Source: Microvirga sp. 17 mud 1-3 (GTDB taxonomy: Bacteria; Pseudomonadota; Alphaproteobacteria; Rhizobiales; Beijerinckiaceae). Taken from it: a DNA stretch of 64,000 nucleotides. The stretch covers positions 3,162,001 to 3,226,000 of the forward strand of contig NZ_CP029481.1 in NCBI RefSeq assembly GCF_003151255.1, given 5' to 3'. The notes under the pieces were generated by a model. The model was given only the letters and a program-made list of their open reading frames with translations, ran no database searches and was not told the origin of the DNA. This document shows, piece by piece, positions 33,584 through 41,029 of the stretch; the stretch's first letter is position 1; each line of letters opens with the position of its first letter. The translations under genes and the position numbers were made by a program.

Positions 33584-33829
33584 TCACGGCCCCTGCACGC
33601 TCGTCCAGATCTGCTCCAGCAGGTCGGGATCCAGCACCCGTCCGGAGGCGGTGAGCACATAGGCGTTCTTGCCGGGCGGCGGCTCGGCCGTCATGGCCCA
33701 GTGCAGGGCCTCGCGTAAGGAATCGAAGCGCTCCGCATGGTTCCAGTCGATCAGGCCGCCATCGAGATGCGCGCCTGCCCTCTCGAACGCGACCGACGCA
33801 CGCGAATCCAGGTCTTCCTTGGTGACCAT
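33584..33829 (-). CDS. Small hypothetical protein (81 aa)
   Basis: The start at 33829 has GGAGG seven bases upstream. The soluble product (MVTKEDLDSRASVAFERAGA..) contains WNHAERFDSLREALHWAMTA and ends DLLEQIWTSVQGP. The pattern of a short protein with a FDSLREAL..A core is seen in small Rhizobiales proteins of unknown function. It lies upstream of the alpha/beta hydrolase on the same strand, 89 bp apart. Confidence 0.65.
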   Translation of the reverse strand: MVTKEDLDSRASVAFERAGAHLDGGLIDWNHAERFDSLREALHWAMTAEPPPGKNAYVLTASGRVLDPDLLEQIWTSVQGP

Positions 33830-33911
33830 GGCGGGATCCTCCGTTTCGCCCCGAAACGTCAACGGAGGGGAGCGTGGCCGCGTTCCAAGTCTAGCCGGAG
33901 ATGGACTAGCG

Positions 33912-33965
33912 CCGGACTTGGACTAACCGGACTTGGACTAACCGGGCTTGGACTAACCGGGCTTG
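33912..33965. repeat. 15-bp tandem repeat spanning a stop codon
   Basis: CCGGACTTGGACTAA occurs at 33912-33926 and 33927-33941, then as CCGGGCTTGGACTAA at 33942-33956, and a partial copy (CCGGGCTTG) at 33957-33965. On the minus strand the unit encodes the helicase C-terminal KPG followed by its stop codon, then in-frame Ser-Lys-Pro/Ser-Gly and another stop. The repeat is therefore a duplicated gene end of about 3.6 copies. Confidence 0.8.
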
Positions 33966-35788
33966 CCCTTCCGGGCGAAGGGGCGCTTGGGCTTGCCATT
34001 GCCTTCCCGCTTCGATGGCCCCCTGTCCTCGCCCCTGTCTTTTCTCTTGCCTTCGCCCTTAGGCCCTCCCTTGGGCCCCGCCTTGAAGCCACCCTTCCTC
34101 GGAGGCGCCTTCTCGGTCTTCCCGTCGTGGTCGCTTCGTCCGCCCGGTGCCTCCGCGGGCTCGATGCGGATATCCTCGTCGTTGGTCTTGCGCACGGCAG
34201 CAGCAAACTTGGGCGCGATCGACTGGGCTATCTCGAACTTGGTCTCCCGGTCGAAGATCCGGATCGAGCCGATTTCCTTCTTGGTCACGTGGCCCAGGCG
34301 GCAGATGATCGGCAGAAGCCAGCGCGGATCAGCATTGTTTCGGCGGCCGACACTCATGCGGAACCAGACCATGTCCTGGCCGCCGCCGTAATCGGCACGG
34401 CCCTCGCGAGTCCTCTGGGTGTCGCGCTCCTTCTCGCGGGTGCGCTTGTCGAGCCGGTCGCGCGGGCCGCGGTCGGCACCCGGATCGAACACTTCTTCCG
34501 GGGCCGGCAGGCGGGCACGGAGCACGCGCGCGAACGCGGCCGCGATCTCCTCAGCCGAGAGGCGGGACAGGAGCGCCTGCGCGGTCGCGAGGTCGTCTTC
34601 CGTCGTTTCGTCGGTCAGGGCCGGATCCTGCAGGATGCGCTCGCGGTCCCGGCGGCGGATTTCGTCGGCCGAAGGCGGGCCGCCCCAGGTGGCTTCCAGG
34701 CCGGCATCGTCGATGAGGCGCTCGGCCTTGCGGCGGCGGGTATACGGAACCAGGAGCACGCAAACGCCCTTCCGGCCCGCCCGCCCCGTGCGGCCGCTGC
34801 GGTGAAGCAGGGTCTCGGGGTCGTTCGGCAGGTCGGCATGGATCACGAGCCCGAGATCCGGCAGGTCGATGCCGCGGGCCGCGACGTCGGTGGCGACACA
34901 GACCCGTGCCCGCCCGTCGCGCAGAGCCTGGAGCGCATGGTTGCGCTCATTCTGCGTCAGTTCGCCCGACAGGGCGACGGCCGAGAAGCCACGCTCCACC
35001 AGGCTGGCATGGAGGTGGCGCACGGTCTCGCGGGTATGGCAGAACACCATGGCGCCCCGCGCCTCGAAGAAGCGCAGCACGTTCACGACCGCGAGCTCGA
35101 TCTCGTTGGGCGCGATCCGCACCGCCTGGTAGTCGATGTCCCCGTGAGGCTGGTTCTCGACTAGCGTGTCGACCCGCAGGGCGTCGCGCTGGTAGCGCCG
35201 CGCCAGGGCCGCGATATTGCGCGGCAAGGTGGCCGAGAACAGGAGCGTGCGCCGCTCCGGGGGCGTCGCGTCGAGGATGAATTCCAGATCCTCCCGGAAG
35301 CCGAGATCGAGCATCTCGTCGGCCTCGTCCAGGACCACGGCGCGCATCTGCGACGGGTCGAGACGCCCGCGCTCCAGATGGTCGCGCAGGCGGCCCGGCG
35401 TGCCCACCACGATGTGGCAGCCATCGGCGAGCGCCCGCTGCTCGCGGCGCACGTCCATGCCGCCGACGCAGGACGCGACCCGCGCCCCGGTCGGCCCATA
35501 GAGCCAGATCAATTCCCGGTGGACCTGGAGCGCCAGCTCTCGGGTCGGCGCCACAATGAGCGCGAGCGGTTCCGCAGGCGGCCCGAAGCGCTCCGCCTCC
35601 CCCAGAAGGGTCTCAGCGAGGGCGAGCCCGTAGGCGACGGTCTTGCCGGAGCCCGTCTGGGCCGAGACGAGCAGGTCCCGCCCTTCAGCCTCCGGCTGGA
35701 GCACGGCGGCCTGGACGGGGGTGGGTTCACTGTAGCCTTTCTCGGCGAGGGCGCGTTCGAGGCTCGGATTGGTCTTGGGAAAGGGCAT
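33953..35788 (-). CDS. DEAD-box ATP-dependent RNA helicase with DbpA-type RNA-binding domain
   Basis: The 611-residue protein has all helicase motifs: Q motif PTPVQ, motif I AQTGSGKT, PTRELALQ, GTPGRL, DEAD, SAT, then RecA domain 2 with VATDVAARGIDLP and HRSGRTGRAG. A DbpA/CsdA-like RNA-binding domain follows (about residues 470-545, MVWFRMSVGRRNNADPRWLL). The tail is a Lys/Gly/Arg-rich disordered region (KGGFKAGPKGGPKGEG..). It probably remodels RNA during ribosome assembly or cold adaptation. Its stop codon lies inside a 15-bp tandem repeat. Confidence 0.93.
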   Translation of the reverse strand: MPFPKTNPSLERALAEKGYSEPTPVQAAVLQPEAEGRDLLVSAQTGSGKTVAYGLALAETLLGEAERFGPPAEPLALIVAPTRELALQVHRELIWLYGPTGARVASCVGGMDVRREQRALADGCHIVVGTPGRLRDHLERGRLDPSQMRAVVLDEADEMLDLGFREDLEFILDATPPERRTLLFSATLPRNIAALARRYQRDALRVDTLVENQPHGDIDYQAVRIAPNEIELAVVNVLRFFEARGAMVFCHTRETVRHLHASLVERGFSAVALSGELTQNERNHALQALRDGRARVCVATDVAARGIDLPDLGLVIHADLPNDPETLLHRSGRTGRAGRKGVCVLLVPYTRRRKAERLIDDAGLEATWGGPPSADEIRRRDRERILQDPALTDETTEDDLATAQALLSRLSAEEIAAAFARVLRARLPAPEEVFDPGADRGPRDRLDKRTREKERDTQRTREGRADYGGGQDMVWFRMSVGRRNNADPRWLLPIICRLGHVTKKEIGSIRIFDRETKFEIAQSIAPKFAAAVRKTNDEDIRIEPAEAPGGRSDHDGKTEKAPPRKGGFKAGPKGGPKGEGKRKDRGEDRGPSKREGNGKPKRPFARKGKPG

Positions 35789-35854
35789 GGATTCGCGGCG
35801 TGGGCCGCCCCCTAGGGAGGGTTTGGAATATGGCGGCTTGAAGGGGGACGACGC

Positions 35855-36190
35855 TTACGCGTCGTCCTGGTCGTCCATCTCGTCGACAGTTACGAGGAAC
35901 ATCACGTCGATGCCGTCCTCGTCATCGTCCTCATCGGAATCCTCGACCTCTTCCTCGTCCCAATCCTCCTCGTCCTCCGCGATGGCGTCGTCGAAGGCCT
36001 CGATCTCGTCGTCGGAGGCCCGGCGCACCGTGAAGGCCGCGGAACCATCCCACAGGGGCTGGCCCTCGCTCGTGAAGGACTTGAGGTCCTCCCGGAAATC
36101 CTCGCTCATGAAGAGTTCGCGGGCCTGCTCCTCGTCGGCATTGGTGATGGCGATCGCCTTGCCGGCGATTTCAAGGGTGAACATGGGCAT
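35855..36190 (-). CDS. Small highly acidic protein
   Basis: The product is 111 residues from the ATG at 36190. A second ATG at 36184 has better spacing from AAGGA and would give 109. The N-terminal half (MFTLEIAGKAIAITNADEEQARELFMSEDFREDL) looks globular. Residues about 60-95 are almost all Glu and Asp (EDEEDWDEEEVEDSDEDDDE). It is 66 bp upstream of the helicase on the same strand. No function is recognised. Confidence 0.7.
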   Translation of the reverse strand: MPMFTLEIAGKAIAITNADEEQARELFMSEDFREDLKSFTSEGQPLWDGSAAFTVRRASDDEIEAFDDAIAEDEEDWDEEEVEDSDEDDDEDGIDVMFLVTVDEMDDQDDA

Positions 36191-36419
36191 ATCCTTCTCG
36201 GAGTGGAGGCGGGGTTCACGGCATCAACGCCGATACCGGCCGTTCCGGTCAATCGTCGCGGGGCCGTCGGCAGCTCGACGGTTCTTTATAGGGCATAGGC
36301 CGCCCTGAACAGAGCAGGAGCCAGGAATTCGGCAGGAGACAGCTTCGGGAATTAAAGATACATTATATCGTCAAGAATAAGAATCGGCTTCAACCGAACC
36401 TGGAGCGAAAGGTGGGCCC

Positions 36420-38399
36420 ATGTCCAATGCACAATTGTCGAACGACCAGATCTTCGAGTGGGAAAGCATCACCCAGCCGTCTTATTGGGGTGGGCAGATC
36501 CTCGCGCCCAATGGCCAGGCTGCCATGTCCCAGATCGTCGCTACAGGGGCCAATACCGTCACGATCATTCCAAACTTCTTTCAGACGGATAAGAACAGCA
36601 ATTCGGTAGGATTGAAGATCGTCGATCCGACCAAAGCGTGGGCCAACGAGAGCGACACCTTCGATGTGGTCAAGGAATCGATCCTTTCGGCCAAGGAGAA
36701 GGGGCTCAAGGTTGTCCTCAAGCCGCATCTGGAAACAGACCACCCTCGCGTCTGGCGCGCCGAACTCACTCCTAGTGATCCCAAGGCTTGGTTCGAAAGC
36801 TACAAGGCTACGATGGTCGAATACGCCAAGGTGGCGCAGGCAGCAGGCGCGGAGATGATCTGCGTCGGCACCGAAATGAACAGCATGATCGATCCGACCA
36901 AGGTCTGCAACGACGGCAAGACCTACACCGAGAAATGGACTGAGATCATCGATGCCGTGCGCACCGTCTATTCCGGCAAGGTCACCTACGCAGCCACCTA
37001 TGACACGGTCATGAAGGTCGGGTTCTGGGATAAGGTCGATTTCATCGGCGTCGACGCTTACATTCCCTCTTCGACGGTGAACGATCCGACGGTCGACCAG
37101 ATCGTCGATGCCTGGATCAAGCCGCATTTCAATCCCTGGATCCGGGATACCTTGCACGGCGGAAAGTCCGTCGTCGAGTATTACAAGGCGCTCTCGGAGC
37201 AATACGGCAAGCAGGTGATCTTCACCGAGGTCGGCTACAAGAGCATGGACGGCGCGAACAAGGATCCTGGCGTTTTCGGCGGCAGCGGAACATACGATCC
37301 CCAGGAGCAGGTCGACGCTTATACTGCACTTTACAAAGTCATGGAGAATTACGGCGGCCAATGGCTCGGCGGCGCCTTCCTATGGAGCTACTACTCCTTC
37401 GCAAACCCGATGGATCCTCAAAGCGAAGGAGGGGCAGAGGTCCCGTGGACCGATTACACGACGCAGCACAAGCCCGCCAATGATGTCGTCACCTACCATT
37501 ACTCAAGCCCCGCCCACGAAAAGGGCCTCACCTGGACCGGCACAGCCGCCGCGGACAAGCTCGACGGCGGCTATCACAATGATACGCTTGTCGGTGCGGG
37601 CGGGAACGACACCCTCTGGGGCGGAGCGGGCGCCGACCGCCTCGACGGCGGCGCCGGCACCGACACGGCCATGTTCTCCGGGGCGAAATCCGCCTATGGG
37701 CTGGTGAAGAACACCGACGGCAGCATCACGGTGACGGGTCCAAACGGCACCGACACCCTGCAGAACGTCGAGATCGCCAAGTTCGACGACGCCACCCTCG
37801 ACCTGTCCACCGTAACCCCACCGCCTCCGTCCGATGGCGGCTCTTCGGGCGGTAGCGGAGGGGGCGGCAGCCCGTCCGGTCCGGTGTCGCTGAGCCTGCG
37901 CGGCACGGCGCGGGTTGACCGGCTCACCGGCGCGGACGGCAACGATGTGATCAAGGGCCTCGCTGGCAACGATATGCTCAAGGGTCTGTCCGGCAACGAC
38001 AAGCTTTACGGCGGGGCCGGCAAGGACGTGCTGTATGGTGGCGCGGGCCAGGACATCTTTGTGTTCGATGCCAAGTTCAACAAGAAAACCAACCTCGACA
38101 AGATCGCCGACTTTACCGTCAAGGACGACACGCTCTGGCTGGAGAACAGCCTGTTCAAGGCCAACAAGAGCCTCTATGCGGCGATCAAGAAGGGCAGCGA
38201 GGCCAAGCCGGCGAAGATGGCGAGCAAGTTCTTCACGGTGGGCGACAAGGCCAAGGATGCCAACGACTTCTTCATCTACGACAAGAAGACGGGCGTGCTG
38301 TCCTATGATGCGGATGGGTCCGGGTCGAAGGCTGCGGTCGAGATTGCGACCCTCAAGAAGGGCCTCAAGCTGACCGAAAAGGACTTCTTCTTCATCTGA
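36420..38399 (+). CDS. GH113-like glycoside hydrolase with RTX C-terminus
   Basis: The 659-residue protein starts at 36420 after AAGGTGG and lacks a signal peptide. Residues about 10-340 resemble a GH113 TIM barrel: the acid/base motif GTEMN (Glu152), GVDAYIP and the nucleophile motif FTEVGYKS (Glu270). GH113 enzymes hydrolyse beta-mannans. From about residue 375 there are RTX repeats, a Pro/Gly/Ser linker, three more RTX repeats (NDVIKGLAGNDMLKGLSGND) and a lysine-rich tail ending DFFFI. The last about 270 residues are nearly identical to the end of the RTX protein at 57069, so export by the same type I system is likely. The carbohydrate activity is inferred from motifs. Confidence 0.75.
   Translation: MSNAQLSNDQIFEWESITQPSYWGGQILAPNGQAAMSQIVATGANTVTIIPNFFQTDKNSNSVGLKIVDPTKAWANESDTFDVVKESILSAKEKGLKVVLKPHLETDHPRVWRAELTPSDPKAWFESYKATMVEYAKVAQAAGAEMICVGTEMNSMIDPTKVCNDGKTYTEKWTEIIDAVRTVYSGKVTYAATYDTVMKVGFWDKVDFIGVDAYIPSSTVNDPTVDQIVDAWIKPHFNPWIRDTLHGGKSVVEYYKALSEQYGKQVIFTEVGYKSMDGANKDPGVFGGSGTYDPQEQVDAYTALYKVMENYGGQWLGGAFLWSYYSFANPMDPQSEGGAEVPWTDYTTQHKPANDVVTYHYSSPAHEKGLTWTGTAAADKLDGGYHNDTLVGAGGNDTLWGGAGADRLDGGAGTDTAMFSGAKSAYGLVKNTDGSITVTGPNGTDTLQNVEIAKFDDATLDLSTVTPPPPSDGGSSGGSGGGGSPSGPVSLSLRGTARVDRLTGADGNDVIKGLAGNDMLKGLSGNDKLYGGAGKDVLYGGAGQDIFVFDAKFNKKTNLDKIADFTVKDDTLWLENSLFKANKSLYAAIKKGSEAKPAKMASKFFTVGDKAKDANDFFIYDKKTGVLSYDADGSGSKAAVEIATLKKGLKLTEKDFFFI
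37581..38399 (+). repeat. Shared RTX C-terminal cassette, copy 1
   Basis: From about 37581 to the stop codon, the DNA is very similar to 57954-58808. Long runs are identical or differ at single third positions, for example through the segment encoding [20 protein letters not shown]. The linker ([12 protein letters not shown]) is shorter here than in copy 2, which accounts for the length difference. This is a direct repeat of about 820-855 bp lying 20 kb apart. Confidence 0.85.
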
Positions 38400-38930
38400 G
38401 GGAGACCCTCAACCGGCTTTCCTCCCCACGGCTCAAGCTCTCGGGGGAAGCGCTGCGCTGCTCTCCTCCCCCTTGTGGGGAGGAGGTGGAGGTGGGGGTG
38501 TCAGCTCTGAATTCTCAGAACGTGGCGCTCACACCCCCACCCTGACCCTCCCCACAAGGGGGAGGGAATTCTGTCGCGCAACTCCCGATCTCGTAACTTC
38601 CCCGTCATGGTCGGTTCTGGCGCCGCCCTGTCCCAGCAAGGGCAAGGCAAGCACGATGGCAGAGACGTGATCGAGCGTGCGCGCGGCGGCCATAGGGGCG
38701 CCTTACTCTGCCGCCATGCCTGTCCGGACTTCCGGCCACGGCGCCTGGCCAAGCGCCCGAAAGTGCCGGGCCTCCTTACACGAAGGGGGCACGTGGGGTG
38801 CGGCGGGGCTATGCTCGGCGGATCGCAGCCCTGGGCGGAAGCGCTTTTGAAAGAGCGCTATTCCGGCTACGGCGCTTGACGAAGCAGCTTTTTATGACGT
38901 CCAACTCATTTCATTAGGGAAGTTTATTCG
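38400..38930. other. 531-bp gene-free region containing a dispersed repeat
   Basis: The palindromic element at 38461-38575 occupies part of this gap. Open frames on both strands (for example 38607-38879) have no ribosome binding site and odd composition and are rejected. A short AGCGCT/AGCGCT hairpin occurs at 38840-38859. The promoter of the next small gene probably lies at 38880-38920, where the sequence is AT-rich. Confidence 0.5.
38461..38575. repeat. Dispersed palindromic intergenic element, copy 1
   Basis: The ends read CTCCTCCCCCTTGTGGGGAG and CCCTCCCCACAAGGGGGAGG, so the whole element is an imperfect inverted repeat with arms of about 40 bp. The inner part CAGAACGTGGCGCTCACACC is found on the opposite strand in copy 2 (61996-62112). 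It is 62 bp downstream of the RTX gene stop. It resembles rhizobial palindromic repeats such as RIME-type elements; the family name is not established here. Confidence 0.75.
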
Positions 38931-39254
38931 ATGCCGCGATATTGCCTTGCCCTCCTGGGCCTTCTTGCCGGAGCTGGATGGATCATTGCCGCAACGGTCC
39001 CGGCCCTCGCCCAGGGCGAGGCAGCGTCGGACGCAGAGGGTTCAAAACCGCTCAGGCTCACCGTGCGCCCTTCCGGCTTCGATGCGGACGCGGAGAATCA
39101 GGCTCGCCAGGAGCGCCTGCTCCGGCGCCTGGAGCAGGCGGATTACTCAGTCCGCTCCATCTGCGTGAATTGCGGCGACGCCTGGAAGCACCAGACCTAC
39201 GCACCCTTCAACCCGCTCCAATCCCTCGGCATGCCGCATCCGTCGGACGACTAG
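38931..39254 (+). CDS. Small secreted protein with a CxxC motif
   Basis: The 107-residue protein starts at 38931 after AGGGAAG. It has a signal peptide (CLALLGLLAGAGWIIAATVPALAQ). The mature chain is charged (PSGFDADAENQARQERLLRRLEQADYSV) and ends with SICVNCGDAWKHQTYAPFNP, where a CVNC pair could bind a metal or form a disulfide. The family is not recognised. Confidence 0.7.
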   Translation: MPRYCLALLGLLAGAGWIIAATVPALAQGEAASDAEGSKPLRLTVRPSGFDADAENQARQERLLRRLEQADYSVRSICVNCGDAWKHQTYAPFNPLQSLGMPHPSDD

Positions 39255-39305
39255 GGTCCGGACGGCCCATGCGTGGCCGTCAAGCCCCCATGCCCCAAGG
39301 CAGCC

Positions 39306-39335
39306 TTGAAGGGGCACAGCCGTGACCCGTATATT
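39306..39335 (+). promoter_or_regulatory. Candidate sigma-70 promoter for gdx
   Basis: TTGAAG (39306-39311) and TATATT (39330-39335) are separated by 18 bp. Transcription would begin near 39342, at the first hairpin of the candidate riboswitch and about 68 bp before the start codon. Confidence 0.5.
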
Positions 39336-39342
39336 GCCGGCG

Positions 39343-39391
39343 GCGGGGACGACCCCGCTTTCCCCCACATCCCGGTAGGGACGCCCCTGCC
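39343..39391 (+). promoter_or_regulatory. Candidate guanidine-II (mini-ykkC) riboswitch
   Basis: Two hairpins lie 15 nt apart. The first has the stem GCGGGG/CCCCGC (39343-39348, 39353-39358) and loop ACGA (39349-39352), exactly the ACGR loop of guanidine-II riboswitches. The second has GGTAGGG/CCCTGCC (39374-39391, one G-U) and loop ACGC, one base from consensus. The ribosome binding site GGAGG and the start of an SMR guanidinium exporter follow. Paired ACGR hairpins upstream of SugE/Gdx genes are the defining context of this RNA. Confidence 0.7.
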
Positions 39392-39409
39392 ATCGACGGA
39401 GGTCCTGTC

Positions 39410-39724
39410 ATGGCATGGATCTATCTCTTCGTCGCCGGTCTCTTCGAGATCGGCTGGGCGATCGGCCTGAAATACACCGAGGGCTTCACGCGCCTCGTCC
39501 CTTCGGTCCTGACGGGCGCCAGCATGATCGCCAGCGTGCTGCTGCTCGGCCTCGCCCTGAAGGCTTTGCCCGTGGGTACGGGCTATGCGGTCTGGACCGG
39601 GATCGGCACGGTCGGAACCGCAATCCTCGGGATCTATCTCTTCGGAGAGCCGGCCACCGCCGCCCGCCTCGCCTGTATCGGCCTGATCGTCGCGGGCATT
39701 CTGGGCCTCAAGCTGGCGGCCTGA
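39410..39724 (+). CDS. gdx: SMR family guanidinium exporter (Gdx/SugE)
   Basis: The 104-residue protein has four transmembrane helices and the essential Glu13 in [14 protein letters not shown]. The Gdx/SugE type is indicated by [14 protein letters not shown] in helix 1 and its loop, rather than the EmrE pattern. It acts as a dual-topology dimer exchanging guanidinium for protons. A candidate guanidine-II riboswitch precedes the gene, which supports the substrate. A strong hairpin follows the stop. Confidence 0.93.
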   Translation: MAWIYLFVAGLFEIGWAIGLKYTEGFTRLVPSVLTGASMIASVLLLGLALKALPVGTGYAVWTGIGTVGTAILGIYLFGEPATAARLACIGLIVAGILGLKLAA

Positions 39725-39757
39725 ACCGAGGCGATCCGTTCCACACTCTTGCCCGAA

Positions 39758-39784
39758 CCGCGGCCCCTCCAAGCGGGGCCGCGG
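39758..39784. terminator. Terminator hairpin after gdx
   Basis: CCGCGGCCCC (39758-39767) and GGGGCCGCGG (39775-39784) form a perfect 10-bp stem with loop TCCAAGC. The position, 34 bp after the gdx stop, suits transcription termination, though no U tract follows. Confidence 0.55.
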
Positions 39785-39838
39785 AACCGGCCGTCCCATT
39801 GCGCTGTTGGAGACACGACACGCCATTGGGACGAGACC

Positions 39839-41011
39839 ATGTCATTGCAGAGTACCGACCGGACACCATCCTCGCTGACCACCACGAGCCTGATGATCCT
39901 GCTCGGATGGACCGTGGTGCGCCTCGTCACCCTTGGCGGCCGGCCGCAGCCGGCAGCAGCAGCCCGCAGGCCGGCGGGCGCCGGTCATACGGGAGGCGCG
40001 ACCACACCCGGCCGAAAATCCGCCGATTTCGGCGCCAGGACGGAGGGCCCCGCATCGCCCCATGAGACCGGGCGCGGACGGCAGGCGGACTCGCCGACCG
40101 AAATCCCCGCCCAGGGATGGAAGGATATTCTCTGGCGCGTCTATGAGCGGGTGCAGCACGATCGTGTCATGCTCGTCGCGGCCGGCGTCACCTTCTATGC
40201 CCTTCTCGCGATCTTCCCGGCCATCACGGCCCTGGTATCGATCTACGGCCTGTTTGCGGATCCGGCGACGATCCAGAGCCACCTGAGCATGCTTTCGGGC
40301 GTCCTGCCGGGCGGTGCGCTCGAGATTATCGGCGAGCAGGTGACGCGGATCGCCAGCAACGGCTCGGGCACGCTGGGGCTGAGTTTCCTCATCGGTCTCG
40401 CGGTCGCCCTGTGGAGCGCCAATGCGGGCATGAAGTCGATCTTCGATGCCCTGAACATCGTCTACGAGGAGGAGGAGAAGCGCTCCTTCATCATGCTGAA
40501 CGTGGTTTCGCTCGGCTTCACGCTCGGTGCCATCGTGTTCATGCTCATGGCCCTGGGCATGGTCGTGGTGGTGCCCATCGTGCTCAGCTATCTGGGCCTC
40601 GAGACATGGACCGAGACCCTGGTGGCCCTGCTGCGCTGGCCGGCTCTCCTGATCGGCATCGTTCTCGCCCTGGCGCTGGTTTACCGTTACGGGCCGAGCC
40701 GCGACAATGCGAAATGGCGCTGGATCACGCCCGGCAGCCTCATTGCCTCCGTCCTGTGGCTTGCGGGCTCGATGCTGTTTTCCTGGTACGTGGCGAATTT
40801 CGGCAAGTACAACGAGACCTATGGATCCCTGGGCGCCGTTATCGGCTTCATGACCTGGATCTGGATCTCGACGATCATCGTGCTGCTCGGAACCGAGATC
40901 AATGCCGAGATGGAGCACCAGACCGCGAAGGATACGACCGAGGGACCGCACCAGCCCCTCGGCACCCGCGGCGCCACCATGGCGGACACGCTCGGCGAAG
41001 CGAAGGCCTGA
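39839..41011 (+). CDS. YihY/BrkB family membrane protein
   Basis: The 390-residue protein starts at 39839. It has an uncommon N-terminus: a short hydrophobic segment (LMILLGWTVVRLVTL) then a Gly/Ala/Arg-rich, probably disordered linker to about residue 95. The YihY core follows (RVMLVAAGVTFYALLAIFPAITALVSIYGL), with six transmembrane helices. The family is conserved and was first linked to virulence (BrkB) and wrongly to RNase BN. Its transport or structural role is not established. Confidence 0.88.
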   Translation: MSLQSTDRTPSSLTTTSLMILLGWTVVRLVTLGGRPQPAAAARRPAGAGHTGGATTPGRKSADFGARTEGPASPHETGRGRQADSPTEIPAQGWKDILWRVYERVQHDRVMLVAAGVTFYALLAIFPAITALVSIYGLFADPATIQSHLSMLSGVLPGGALEIIGEQVTRIASNGSGTLGLSFLIGLAVALWSANAGMKSIFDALNIVYEEEEKRSFIMLNVVSLGFTLGAIVFMLMALGMVVVVPIVLSYLGLETWTETLVALLRWPALLIGIVLALALVYRYGPSRDNAKWRWITPGSLIASVLWLAGSMLFSWYVANFGKYNETYGSLGAVIGFMTWIWISTIIVLLGTEINAEMEHQTAKDTTEGPHQPLGTRGATMADTLGEAKA

Positions 41012-41029
41012 ACCCTCGCCTCGGCAGGC

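Noticed and set aside
38461..38575. Possible CRISPR repeat-spacer unit
   Set aside because: There is one long palindrome, not regularly spaced short repeats, and the second copy is 23 kb away in inverted orientation. No cas genes are present.
38607..38879. 90-codon frame in the gap after the GH113-like gene
   Set aside because: There is no ribosome binding site, the composition is unlike the neighbours, and part of it lies close to the repeat element. I treat the region as non-coding.
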